From contig JAUSOU010000149.1 in the NCBI GenBank assembly GCA_030656095.1, positions 1 through 43,578 on the forward strand: a DNA stretch of 43,578 bases, read 5' to 3'. Shown here piece after piece: positions 25,156-33,197 of this stretch. Position 1 is the first letter of the stretch, and every line of letters begins with the position of its first letter. Source of the stretch: Thermovirgaceae bacterium (GTDB lineage Bacteria > Synergistota > Synergistia > Synergistales > Thermovirgaceae). Made by a program: the position numbers and the translations under genes. The notes beneath the pieces were generated by a model that searched no databases, was not told where the DNA came from, and worked only from the letters and a program-made list of their open reading frames with translations.

Positions 25156-26229
25156 TCAGGATTCGATTATCCTCGTCCTGACATATGCTGATGTCGTTGC
25201 CGCAAGAGTCGCGCCGTAGTCGGGGGAAAATGATACGACATCGCCGGGGCGGATGGAACCATCAAACTCCTCCACATCGAGGGTTAAATGGTCGCTTGAT
25301 GCCCCGATTATGGAGATCCCCTTGTCGATGGGCGCAAGGCCCTCGGGCCTGATGTCCTGCCTCCCGATAGCCAGTATTGCGCGCCTTCTGATCCCCCTGT
25401 TCTCGAAGACGGGCTTGTTTCCAAAGGCATCCGACCCTGTCTCACCGATAGGCAAGGAGGGTTTGCTTCTGACCTCGACGACCTCAGCGGAGATCCTTAT
25501 CGCATCCTGTGAAAGATAAGGGATGGCCCTGCCGCCAGAAACATCGGTCCCCAGCAGGATGGCTTCGCCGATCCGGAGCTGGCTGACCCCCGGCGGCATG
25601 CTGGCGTCCTCAACAAGAGGCAGTGAGGATGTGGCTCCGCCGGACACCACCTCTAAAGGATACCCCAGAAACGTCTCAAACTCACGTGCGATAGATACCA
25701 GAAGTGAAAGATTCGTTACAGTCGGAAGGACCCCGGAGAGGCACCCAAGGTTGCTCCCTGCCCCCAGACATCGGATCCTGCGGCATTTTGAAACGGCCTC
25801 TGCCATGACAGCAACACCATCAGGCCATATTCCCTCCCGGAGATCTCCCAGGTCCACCATTATTATCACTCCGACTTTGGTTCCTGCATCTTCACAGGCC
25901 TTGTCCAGCATTGAGATCGATTCGGGCATGGACATGAGACAAACGTCGGCCATGGCCGCAACTTGCTTCATCTCGCCGGGCATTGGGATCCTCAGGAGCA
26001 TCATCGGTTCGCGGATCCCGAAGAGGCGCATCTTGCGGATGTTGTCCATGCGGCTGTCAGCCAGACCCGCACAGCCGCCATCAAGCATGGCCCCGGCAAC
26101 TGAGGGGTTGGCGCTGACTCCCTTTGTCACACCCCACACATTGATGCCCCTTGCTGAACAGAGGCTCACTACTTTTCCCGCGTTTTCCGCGATCACTTTG
26201 GTGCGAATGCTGATCTCGGGGTATCTCAA
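25156..26229 (-). CDS. orr: Ornithine/lysine-type racemase (Orr family, PLP, alanine-racemase fold)
   Basis: A 357-residue PLP enzyme of the alanine-racemase N-terminal fold. The PLP lysine is K36 in GVTKG. The blocks ADSRMDNIRKM, MVDLGDLREG(I)WP, SGGATSSLPL, QLRIGEAILLG, AILAIGRQDI and GASSDHLTLD closely resemble Orr, the ornithine racemase of amino-acid-fermenting clostridia, which feeds D-ornithine into oxidative ornithine breakdown. True alanine racemase lacks several of these. The start is TTG 26229 with GAGG eight bases upstream. Substrate (ornithine, lysine or another amino acid) is inference. Next to cdaA and nfo there is no other ornithine gene. Confidence 0.8.
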   Translation of the reverse strand: MRYPEISIRTKVIAENAGKVVSLCSARGINVWGVTKGVSANPSVAGAMLDGGCAGLADSRMDNIRKMRLFGIREPMMLLRIPMPGEMKQVAAMADVCLMSMPESISMLDKACEDAGTKVGVIIMVDLGDLREGIWPDGVAVMAEAVSKCRRIRCLGAGSNLGCLSGVLPTVTNLSLLVSIAREFETFLGYPLEVVSGGATSSLPLVEDASMPPGVSQLRIGEAILLGTDVSGGRAIPYLSQDAIRISAEVVEVRSKPSLPIGETGSDAFGNKPVFENRGIRRRAILAIGRQDIRPEGLAPIDKGISIIGASSDHLTLDVEEFDGSIRPGDVVSFSPDYGATLAATTSAYVRTRIIES

Positions 26230-26266
26230 GCCTGCCGCCTCGCTTTCCCTGATACTGTATTGCGCT

Positions 26267-27109
26267 TTAAAAACCCCTCAGTTTTCTCAGAAGCGCAAGG
26301 TTTCCCTCGTCGCCGGGGCCCTCCTTGGGAGTTTCCAGAAGACAGGGGGTGTCTTCCCATCTCGGGTCGGAGACTATGCACGAAAAAACCTCGGCTCCTA
26401 TCAGACCCTCGCCAATATGCTGGTGCCGGTCGAGATGACTGCCCATATCCGTTTTCGAGTCGTTGAGGTGCCAGCACCCCACGCGGTCTGTCCCGAAAAG
26501 CCGTTCAACGGACCGAACGAGCCGTTCATAAGAGACACGGCCACGAAGTTCGTGCCCCCCCGCGAAAAGATGGCAGGTATCAAGACATACCCCCAGTCGG
26601 GAGGTGTCGTCCACGCTTTCCAGGATCCGCGCGAGCTCTTCAAGGCTCGATCCAAGGGTATTCCCCTGTCCCGACATCGTCTCAAGAAGGATCCTGGTCC
26701 TGGATGATACTGTCTGGTCAATGACCTTTTTGAGTCCTTCGGCCACAAGAGCCCTTCCCGATTCCATACCCTCTCCGTGGTGGGAACCGGGATGCAGAAC
26801 GAGTTCGTCTATTCCGAGCTGTTCGCAACGGCGGACCTCATCGGCGAGAGCCGCCAGACTCCTGGTTCTTGTCTCGCCTTCCGAGGCAAGGTTCAGGAGG
26901 TATGACGCATGGGCAATGATCTTCGATATCGGGCTCTGCCTCCAGGCATTCATAAACCTTTCGCATGCCGAGTTCGAGAGAGGAGCCGACCGCCATTGAA
27001 GCTGGTTTTTCGTGAAGATCTGGATCGACTCGCACCCCAGCGAATCTCCCCTCTCCGGGGCCAGCCAGATCCCTCCGGCAACCGAAACATGGGTTCCTAT
27101 CAAAGACAT
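26267..27109 (-). CDS. nfo: Endonuclease IV (AP endonuclease)
   Basis: A 280-residue TIM-barrel enzyme cutting DNA at abasic sites in base excision repair. Characteristic pieces: GTHVSVAGG at the N-terminus, IFTKNQLQW, AHASYLLNLAS, the metal-binding LVLHPGSHHGEG, LLETMSGQGNTLGSS, GVCLDTCHLFAGGHEL, HLNDSKTDMGSHLDRHQHIGEG and LLETPKE. All trinuclear-zinc ligands appear present. ATG 27109 has AGGAG six bases upstream and overlaps the Nudix gene by ten bases. Length is typical. Confidence 0.96.
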   Translation of the reverse strand: MSLIGTHVSVAGGIWLAPERGDSLGCESIQIFTKNQLQWRSAPLSNSACERFMNAWRQSPISKIIAHASYLLNLASEGETRTRSLAALADEVRRCEQLGIDELVLHPGSHHGEGMESGRALVAEGLKKVIDQTVSSRTRILLETMSGQGNTLGSSLEELARILESVDDTSRLGVCLDTCHLFAGGHELRGRVSYERLVRSVERLFGTDRVGCWHLNDSKTDMGSHLDRHQHIGEGLIGAEVFSCIVSDPRWEDTPCLLETPKEGPGDEGNLALLRKLRGF

Positions 27110-27726
27110 TTCGGGCTCCTGGAGGTGTCTTCAAGGCTCTGGATCAGCCGCCAGAGAATCCAGGCTGTGGCTCCCCATATCCGCACCGCCCCATCGAAGA
27201 GGAAAACGGGGTATCGGAAAGACTCTCCTCCCCACACGAAATCCTCCATCCGGGGAGGGGCGGAAAGTTCCCCGAATGGTATTTCGATCAAACGTTTGAC
27301 CTCAACCGGATCCGGGGCAAGTTCCGATATTGATATTTCCCTATCGATAAAACCCGCGACCGGGTAAAGCAAAAAATCGCTGGAATACGCGTGCTCTTCC
27401 TGAAGAACGCCGATAATCTCAACACTGCCTGAAGAGATGCCGGTCTCCTCTTCGAACTCACGAAGAGCGGTCTCCGCCGGCCCCCGGTCCCCCTCTTCGC
27501 GCGCCCCTCCCGGAAAGGCTATCTGTCCGGGGTGGCGGCGAAGTGAAACAGAGCGCTCAACTACCAGAAGGAAGAGATCATCCCCCCTGGCATAAAAAGG
27601 GACCAGAACCGCGCTTTGTCTTTCTGGAGGACCGGGGACCTCGGCCCACGTCTTTTTGCTGTCTCCGCAGGGAATTTGTGAAAGCATCCGCCGCGTTGTC
27701 TGCTGCCGTTCATTAACCGCTTTCAT
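27100..27726 (-). CDS. Nudix hydrolase, CoA pyrophosphatase (NudL) type
   Basis: A Nudix protein of about 208 residues. The Nudix box region reads GGAREEGDRGP then ETALREFEEETGI, close to the REUxEExGU core. Just before it is ERSVSLRRHPGQIAFPGG, which fits the extra UPF0035 motif of coenzyme-A diphosphatases (R-x-H-x-G-Q-x-x-F-P-G-G). It probably hydrolyses CoA or acyl-CoA to phosphopantetheine and 3',5'-ADP. ATG 27726, overlapping the pyk end by 14 bases, is the likely start, but no ribosome-binding site is clear and ATG 27687 is possible. Confidence 0.85.
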   Translation of the reverse strand: MKAVNERQQTTRRMLSQIPCGDSKKTWAEVPGPPERQSAVLVPFYARGDDLFLLVVERSVSLRRHPGQIAFPGGAREEGDRGPAETALREFEEETGISSGSVEIIGVLQEEHAYSSDFLLYPVAGFIDREISISELAPDPVEVKRLIEIPFGELSAPPRMEDFVWGGESFRYPVFLFDGAVRIWGATAWILWRLIQSLEDTSRSPKCL

Positions 27727-29482
27727 CGGAGTGAAGCCTGACGATGCCTCGGTAGACAACTCCGCGCCTTCCGTCAACCGTGACAGTCATTCCTTCATCA
27801 AGTGCGGACAGCGCTCCCGAAGCGCTTACGATGCAGGGGATCCGGAGTTCCAGGGAGACTATGGCGGCGTGGCTGGTCAGCCCGCCCTCTTCGCAGATCA
27901 CTGCCGCAGCTTTTCTCATAGCAGGGACATAATCTCTGTCCGTCTGTCTCGTGACCAGTATCGCGCCGTCGGTCATCTTTTCGGCTGCCTCCGCGGCGGA
28001 AAATGCTCTGACCACGACGCCCGACGCATCGCGCTTCAAAAGTGAAAGACCTTTAAGTAGCGTTTTTGCAACTGTTATCACCTGGATCGAGTTCGTCGTC
28101 CCCGGGCTCCCGACCGGCGATCCCGCCGTGGCCACGACCATGTCGCCCTCACTGAGAAGTGATTCTTTTTGGGCGATCTCGACAGCCGATGACAGTGCCG
28201 ACTCAAGATTCTTTTCCATAGGGACAAAAAGCGGCTGAATTCCCCATACCATGGTCAGATATCTGAGTGTGCCATTGAGGGGCGTGGCTCCGATTATCGG
28301 GGCTTTGGGCCTGTATTTGCTGACCATCTGGGCAGTCCCCCCGCTCTGTGTAAGGGAGAGCACCGCATGAGCCCGCATCTGATCGGAAATGATCGCCGCG
28401 GCGTTGCTCACGGCGTCCGGGATGCTTGAATTGGCAGTAAGTGGAGGGATCTTCCTGCCCCAGGGGAAATCCCCCTCCTCCGTCCTGCGTATTATCCTGG
28501 ACATCGTTTCGACGGCAAGTACGGGGTGAGCTCCGTTGGCCGTTTCGCCCGAAAGCATCAGGGCATCAGCCCCATCGAAAACGGCATTGGCGACGTCGCT
28601 CGCTTCTGCCCTGGTGGCCCTGACATTCCGTATCATTGAATCCAGCATCTGAGTGGCGACAATGACCGGCTTTCCATGTAATCTGCAGAGATCTATTATC
28701 CTCTTCTGAGCGAGAGGAACCTCCTCAAGCGGTATCTCCACTCCGAGATCCCCCCTGGCCACCATCATTCCATCCACCACTTCGATGATCTCATCCAGGT
28801 TGTCGACCGACTCGCGGGTCTCGATCTTGGCGATGATCCTGAGAGTTCCCCCAAGGTCTTCAAGCACTCGCCTTGCTTCCATTATGTCAGCCCTGTTTCT
28901 GACAAAGGAGAGAGCAATGAAATCCATCCTGTTCTCCAGAGCCCAGCGGACATCCTTGATATCCTTGGGTGTGAGAACCGGGAGTGAAGTTTTGACTCCG
29001 GGCACGGAAATGCCCTTGTTCTCCCCCAGTTCGCCCCCGACGATGATCCGGCACTTGATCTCTTTTCCCGATACTCCCTCAACCGTCAGATGAAGCGTGC
29101 CGTCATCAATGAAAAGAGATTGCCCGGGGCGGACTTCGGACGCGAGAGGCGCATGGGTCACCCCGACTCTCGTCGAGTCTCCTGCTTCGAAGTCATCTGC
29201 AGTCAGGATCAACTCCCTGCCTCTTTCCAGCAACACGGGAGAATGGCTCTTTAGACCCTTCGTCCTGATCTCCGGGCCTTTGGTGTCTATCATCGTGCCG
29301 AAGGGGCGTTTAAGCTCGCGCTCGAGCCTTCGAACATTCTCAAGATGAAGACCATGCGAAGAATGGTCTCCGTGGCTAAAGTTCAGGCGGGCCACATCCA
29401 TGCCCGCCTGAGCCATTCTCTTCAAAACATCGTATTCCACGCAGGCGGGGCCTACTGTGCAGACTATCTTAGCCCGTTTCAT
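27713..29482 (-). CDS. pyk: Pyruvate kinase with C-terminal PEP-utiliser domain
   Basis: A 589-residue pyruvate kinase catalysing PEP + ADP to pyruvate + ATP. The core shows [29 protein letters not shown], and the active-site [16 protein letters not shown] and [10 protein letters not shown] with [20 protein letters not shown]. The last ~110 residues add a PEP-utilising mobile domain ([15 protein letters not shown] with the swivel His, then IPCIVSA and [13 protein letters not shown]). Such an extension is known in Bacillus/Geobacillus enzymes. ATG 29482 has GGAAG eight bases upstream and overlaps the mtrB gene by 14 bases, so the two may be coupled. Confidence 0.96.
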   Translation of the reverse strand: MKRAKIVCTVGPACVEYDVLKRMAQAGMDVARLNFSHGDHSSHGLHLENVRRLERELKRPFGTMIDTKGPEIRTKGLKSHSPVLLERGRELILTADDFEAGDSTRVGVTHAPLASEVRPGQSLFIDDGTLHLTVEGVSGKEIKCRIIVGGELGENKGISVPGVKTSLPVLTPKDIKDVRWALENRMDFIALSFVRNRADIMEARRVLEDLGGTLRIIAKIETRESVDNLDEIIEVVDGMMVARGDLGVEIPLEEVPLAQKRIIDLCRLHGKPVIVATQMLDSMIRNVRATRAEASDVANAVFDGADALMLSGETANGAHPVLAVETMSRIIRRTEEGDFPWGRKIPPLTANSSIPDAVSNAAAIISDQMRAHAVLSLTQSGGTAQMVSKYRPKAPIIGATPLNGTLRYLTMVWGIQPLFVPMEKNLESALSSAVEIAQKESLLSEGDMVVATAGSPVGSPGTTNSIQVITVAKTLLKGLSLLKRDASGVVVRAFSAAEAAEKMTDGAILVTRQTDRDYVPAMRKAAAVICEEGGLTSHAAIVSLELRIPCIVSASGALSALDEGMTVTVDGRRGVVYRGIVRLHSDESG

Positions 29483-29729
29483 TATTCGATCTTCCGCTTT
29501 CGAGAGTCCCGTGAGCGGTCATGATTGTCGCCCTTCCCCTTATCTTCATGGCCGAGGTAAATTCCGTGAATTGGGCTATCCATACCTCACCAGCATCCAG
29601 CTTCTCGGAGTGGGCGAACCTGGTCTCCTGCCCTCTGGTGAGACCAATTACGGAAACACCGTTCTCTTGAGCCTTAACCACAACAAAGTCAGAAAGAACT
29701 GAACAATCGCAGTAGTCCTTGTCACGCAT
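29469..29729 (-). CDS. mtrB: Tryptophan RNA-binding attenuation protein (TRAP) homologue
   Basis: An 86-residue protein that aligns over its whole core with Bacillus TRAP, the 11-subunit ring that binds (G/U)AG repeats in trp leader RNA when tryptophan is present. The RNA-contact residues F32, E36, K37, D39, K56 and R58 of Bacillus correspond to F38, E42, K43, D45, K62 and R64 at a constant offset of six. The tryptophan-pocket segments GLTRG and QFTEFTSA are kept. The N-terminus is extended and contains C7-D-C9, absent from Bacillus TRAP. ATG 29729 has AGGAGG seven bases upstream; a start at 29777 lacks one. No trp gene or long (G/U)AG array was noticed nearby. Confidence 0.92.
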   Translation of the reverse strand: MRDKDYCDCSVLSDFVVVKAQENGVSVIGLTRGQETRFAHSEKLDAGEVWIAQFTEFTSAMKIRGRATIMTAHGTLESGRSNNETG

Positions 29730-29736
29730 GGTTTTT

Positions 29737-29742
29737 CCTCCT
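29737..29742 (-). promoter_or_regulatory. Ribosome-binding site that sets the mtrB start
   Basis: A full AGGAGG lies seven bases before ATG 29729 on the minus strand. It decides between this start and the in-frame ATG 29777, which directly follows the dnaE stop and has no such site. The choice gives an 86-residue TRAP rather than 102. Confidence 0.85.
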
Positions 29743-29777
29743 AGCGCCAGATCATCCGGAAATGGATCCTTGTTCAT

Positions 29778-32700
29778 TTATACCACCTCAACCCCTCCGC
29801 CGGATATCTCAAAAATCTTCCGGGTCAGTTCTTCTGACGGGTTTACCTTAAGATCTCGTGCTTTCATGATCGCCTTTCTCCCCCCTCTGGTTACATCGAG
29901 AAGGACACAGTTGTCTCCCGGGTGCCCCTTTAGTTCCCTGTAGACGTCCCTGAGCCTGCCGTTCAGTTCAGTGCCTTCAAGTGAGATCCTGAGTTTGAGC
30001 CAGCGCTTCGCGGTCTTTTCGATATCATCGAGAGGAATTATGGTTTCCGCTACAACTGAAAGACCCTCACGGTTTCGCGGGGATCCTTTAACCAGGATGA
30101 CCTTGCCCTTTTCAGGAGTCGGAGAAAGAGTAGCCCACATCCTCGGGAAACATACAACCTCGACCTTCCCGAAGGAATCCTCTATCTCCAGGATCCCCAT
30201 ACGGTCCCCCTTCTTTGTATAGCGTTCCTGCACCCCCACCAGAATCCCGGCGACAACTGCGGGGCAGTCCTCGGATCTCCACCATGACAGATCTGGTATC
30301 GTACAGGTCAGGTAAGGAGCGATCGTAGTTTCGTAATGGTCGAAGGGGTGTCCGGAGATGTAAAGACCCGTAGCTTCCTTTTCCATATCCATCCTGCTGT
30401 GGAAGTCATAGTCCTCCGTCTCGAGGAGTACCGGCCCGTCCTCGGCTGCCTCATCCTCGAGACCAAGGAGGTTCTGCCGACGGCTTTCCGATGTCCGGCG
30501 TTGAACGATATCCAGCATGCCTGGAAGGGATTCCAGAAGCTGGCGCCTGTTGGGAGTAACGCCGTCAAAGGCACCCGCCCTGATGAGATTTTCGATTACA
30601 GCCCTGCCGGCTATCCTCAGGTCAACCCTTTTGATGAAGTCCCAAAGCGAGGAGAAGCGCCCATCTTTTCTTGCCCGGATGATCTGATCCACAGGGGGTT
30701 GCCCGACTTTGGACACGGCGCCAAGTCCGAAGAGAATGTCGTCGCCGTCAACGCTGAAACTGGATTCGGATCTGTTCACATCCGGAGGAAGAACCTTTAA
30801 CCCCGAGTTCCTCACGGCCCGGATATGTCCCGCAAGCACATCGAGCTTCGAGTGGATATGGCTCGAGAGGAACGAAGAGTTGAATTCGCACGGGAAATGA
30901 GCCTTCAGGTAAGCCGTCTGGTATGTGATCATGGCGTAAGCCGCGCTGTGGGATTTGTTGAACCCGTAACCGGCAAATTCCTGAACGATGTCGAAGATGT
31001 GTTCCGCCTGTTCCGGCTTCACTCCATGTTCAATGCATCCGGCCACGAACTGCCGGCGCTGTGTTTCCATCACATCTGTCTTCTTCTTGCCCATCGCCCT
31101 CCTGAGAAGGTCGGCCTCTCCAAGGGTATAGCCTGCGAGTTTCGCAGCACACTGCATTACCTGCTCCTGGTAGAGGATCATTCCGTAGGTCTCCGCGAGA
31201 ATGTCCTTGAGATCGTCGTGAAGCCACGAGATCTCGCGCCTCCCGTGCTTGCAGTCAACGTACTGTTCAACCATGCCGCTCCCCAGCGGGCCTGGGCGGT
31301 AGAGTGCCAGAACGGCAATAATATCTTCGAAGCAGTCGGGCCGCAGCTGTTTCAGCAGTTGTCTCATGCCGGAGGACTCCAACTGGAATACCCCAAGAGT
31401 ATCCGCGCGGCAGAGCATCTCAAATGTTGTCTGGTCAACGGGGGGAAGCGAGTACATGTCGGGCGGCTGCTTCCCGCTCTTGACGATGTTCCCGATGGTC
31501 TCCTCTATCATCGAAAGAGTCCTCAAACCCAGAAAATCCATCTTGACGAGGCCCAGCTTCTCAAGGGGGTCCATCGCATACTGCGTGACGATCTGATCCT
31601 CGCCGATGCGCCTGATGGGCACGATCTCCGTGATCGGTTCAGGGGTTATGACTACCCCGGCCGCGTGCTGGGAACAGTGTCTTGCCAGGCCCTCGATCCT
31701 TGCGGCGTAATCGAGAAGCTTTACTACGGAAGGGTCATCCTGGAGTGCCTGCCGAATGTCCGGCGACTGCTCTATAGCCTCCCGGATCGATGCCGCTCCT
31801 GTAGGGATAAGTTTCGCTATCCGGTCGACGTCAGAGTATCTCATATCAAGAGCCCTTCCAACATCCCTTATGGCGGCTTTGCTTTTCATGCGGTCGAAGG
31901 TGATTATCTGGGCCACATGAGATCTTCCGTACTTTTCGACGATTATTTCAAGTACCCTGTCCCGCCCTCTGTCAGAAATGTCCGTGTCGATATCCGGCAT
32001 GCTGATCCTCTCGGGGTTAAGAAAACGCTCGAATAGCAGACCATACTTCAAAGGGTCTATTTCGGTGATCCTCAGCGAGTATGCCACCAGGGACCCCGCG
32101 GCGGAACCTCTGCCGGGCCCCACGGGTATGGATTCCTCCTTGGCGGAGTGGATTATGTCCGAGACGATTAGAAAATAACCCGCAAAACCCATCTGGCTTA
32201 TTACCCCGAGTTCGTACTCCAGCCTCTTCAGATACTCCGGGGGCACTCCCGCTCCTCTGAAACGGCTCTGAAGCCCCTCGTGTGAATTGATTTCGAGCTC
32301 TTCCTCAAGGGTGGCTCCCTTTTGGACCTTCACGCGGGGAAGCCTGTAGGATCCGAAGGAGAACGATACGTCGCATCTTCCCGCTATCTCGACCGTTCTG
32401 GTCAGGGCCCCGGGGACCTCGGCGCCGAAGAGGTCCCACATCTCCTCCGGCGACCTGAGGTAGAATTCGCTCGCCCCGAAGCGATATCGGTTGGGAGTGT
32501 TCACGGTGGCGTTCGTCTGGACACAAAGCAGCACGTCATGCCAGGATGCGTCCCCCGCTTCCGGGTAGTGTGCATCATTTGTAGCGACAAGAGGTATGCC
32601 TGTGGATTCCGACATTTTTATCAGGGCTCTGTTTGCGACTGCCTGCTCCGGAAGGCTGTTGTGCATGATCTCGAGGAAGAAGTTGTCCTTGCCGAAAATA

Positions 32701-33197
32701 TCGCGATACAAAATGGCTCTTTCCGCAGCTTCCTTTTCGCTTCCCTCGAGAATAAGGCTGGGGATCTCCCCGGCGAGACAGGCCGAGGAGGCGATCAGAC
32801 CGCCCGAAAATCTGGAGAGAAGATCGTGGTCCACCCTCGGTTTGTAGTAAAAACCGTCCGTGTTCGCAATGGATACCATCCTTATGAGGTTCTGATATCC
32901 CTCCTGGTTCTCGGCCCAGACAACAAGATGATAGTTGCGCCCTGCCCTGTCCTTGAGGGTGTGCCCCCTTGGGTCAACATATAGTTCGCAGCCGATCACC
33001 GGCCTGATGCCTGCCTCACGGCAGGCTGCATAGAATTCGATGGCACCGTAGAGCGCGCCGTGATCCGTAATGGCAACGGCTGGACAGCCCCATTTTGAAG
33101 CGCGGCGCACCAGGTCGTCGCACCTGATGGCTCCATCCAGCAGGCTGTATTCGGTATGAACATGAAGATGGACAAAGGGATTTTTCACTATTCGCAA
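29778..33197 (-). CDS. dnaE: DNA polymerase III alpha subunit
   Basis: A 1139-residue replicative polymerase of the DnaE type. The PHP domain opens with HLHVHTEYSLLDG. The polymerase active site has GPGRGSAAGSLVAYSL and MPDIDTDISDRGRD, retaining the paired catalytic Asp residues although the usual DIDIDF reads DIDTDI. Further marks are HAAGVVITP, MDFLGLRTL, GYGFNKSHSAAYA (helix-hairpin-helix area nearby), and a C-terminal OB domain around VAGILVGVQERYTKKGDRM. The start is TTG 33197, four bases after AAGGAG and overlapping the dnaX end by ten bases; GTG 33188 is the alternative. No PolC is in view. Confidence 0.96.
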   Translation of the reverse strand: MRIVKNPFVHLHVHTEYSLLDGAIRCDDLVRRASKWGCPAVAITDHGALYGAIEFYAACREAGIRPVIGCELYVDPRGHTLKDRAGRNYHLVVWAENQEGYQNLIRMVSIANTDGFYYKPRVDHDLLSRFSGGLIASSACLAGEIPSLILEGSEKEAAERAILYRDIFGKDNFFLEIMHNSLPEQAVANRALIKMSESTGIPLVATNDAHYPEAGDASWHDVLLCVQTNATVNTPNRYRFGASEFYLRSPEEMWDLFGAEVPGALTRTVEIAGRCDVSFSFGSYRLPRVKVQKGATLEEELEINSHEGLQSRFRGAGVPPEYLKRLEYELGVISQMGFAGYFLIVSDIIHSAKEESIPVGPGRGSAAGSLVAYSLRITEIDPLKYGLLFERFLNPERISMPDIDTDISDRGRDRVLEIIVEKYGRSHVAQIITFDRMKSKAAIRDVGRALDMRYSDVDRIAKLIPTGAASIREAIEQSPDIRQALQDDPSVVKLLDYAARIEGLARHCSQHAAGVVITPEPITEIVPIRRIGEDQIVTQYAMDPLEKLGLVKMDFLGLRTLSMIEETIGNIVKSGKQPPDMYSLPPVDQTTFEMLCRADTLGVFQLESSGMRQLLKQLRPDCFEDIIAVLALYRPGPLGSGMVEQYVDCKHGRREISWLHDDLKDILAETYGMILYQEQVMQCAAKLAGYTLGEADLLRRAMGKKKTDVMETQRRQFVAGCIEHGVKPEQAEHIFDIVQEFAGYGFNKSHSAAYAMITYQTAYLKAHFPCEFNSSFLSSHIHSKLDVLAGHIRAVRNSGLKVLPPDVNRSESSFSVDGDDILFGLGAVSKVGQPPVDQIIRARKDGRFSSLWDFIKRVDLRIAGRAVIENLIRAGAFDGVTPNRRQLLESLPGMLDIVQRRTSESRRQNLLGLEDEAAEDGPVLLETEDYDFHSRMDMEKEATGLYISGHPFDHYETTIAPYLTCTIPDLSWWRSEDCPAVVAGILVGVQERYTKKGDRMGILEIEDSFGKVEVVCFPRMWATLSPTPEKGKVILVKGSPRNREGLSVVAETIIPLDDIEKTAKRWLKLRISLEGTELNGRLRDVYRELKGHPGDNCVLLDVTRGGRKAIMKARDLKVNPSEELTRKIFEISGGGVEVV

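Noticed and set aside
29730-29800. TRAP binding site controlling mtrB itself
   Set aside because: Only three or four scattered GAG/TAG triplets with irregular spacing; at least six regularly spaced ones would be expected.
30825-32036. Plus-strand open frame of 403 codons opposite dnaE
   Set aside because: Same reason: a reverse-frame shadow of a GC-rich conserved gene.
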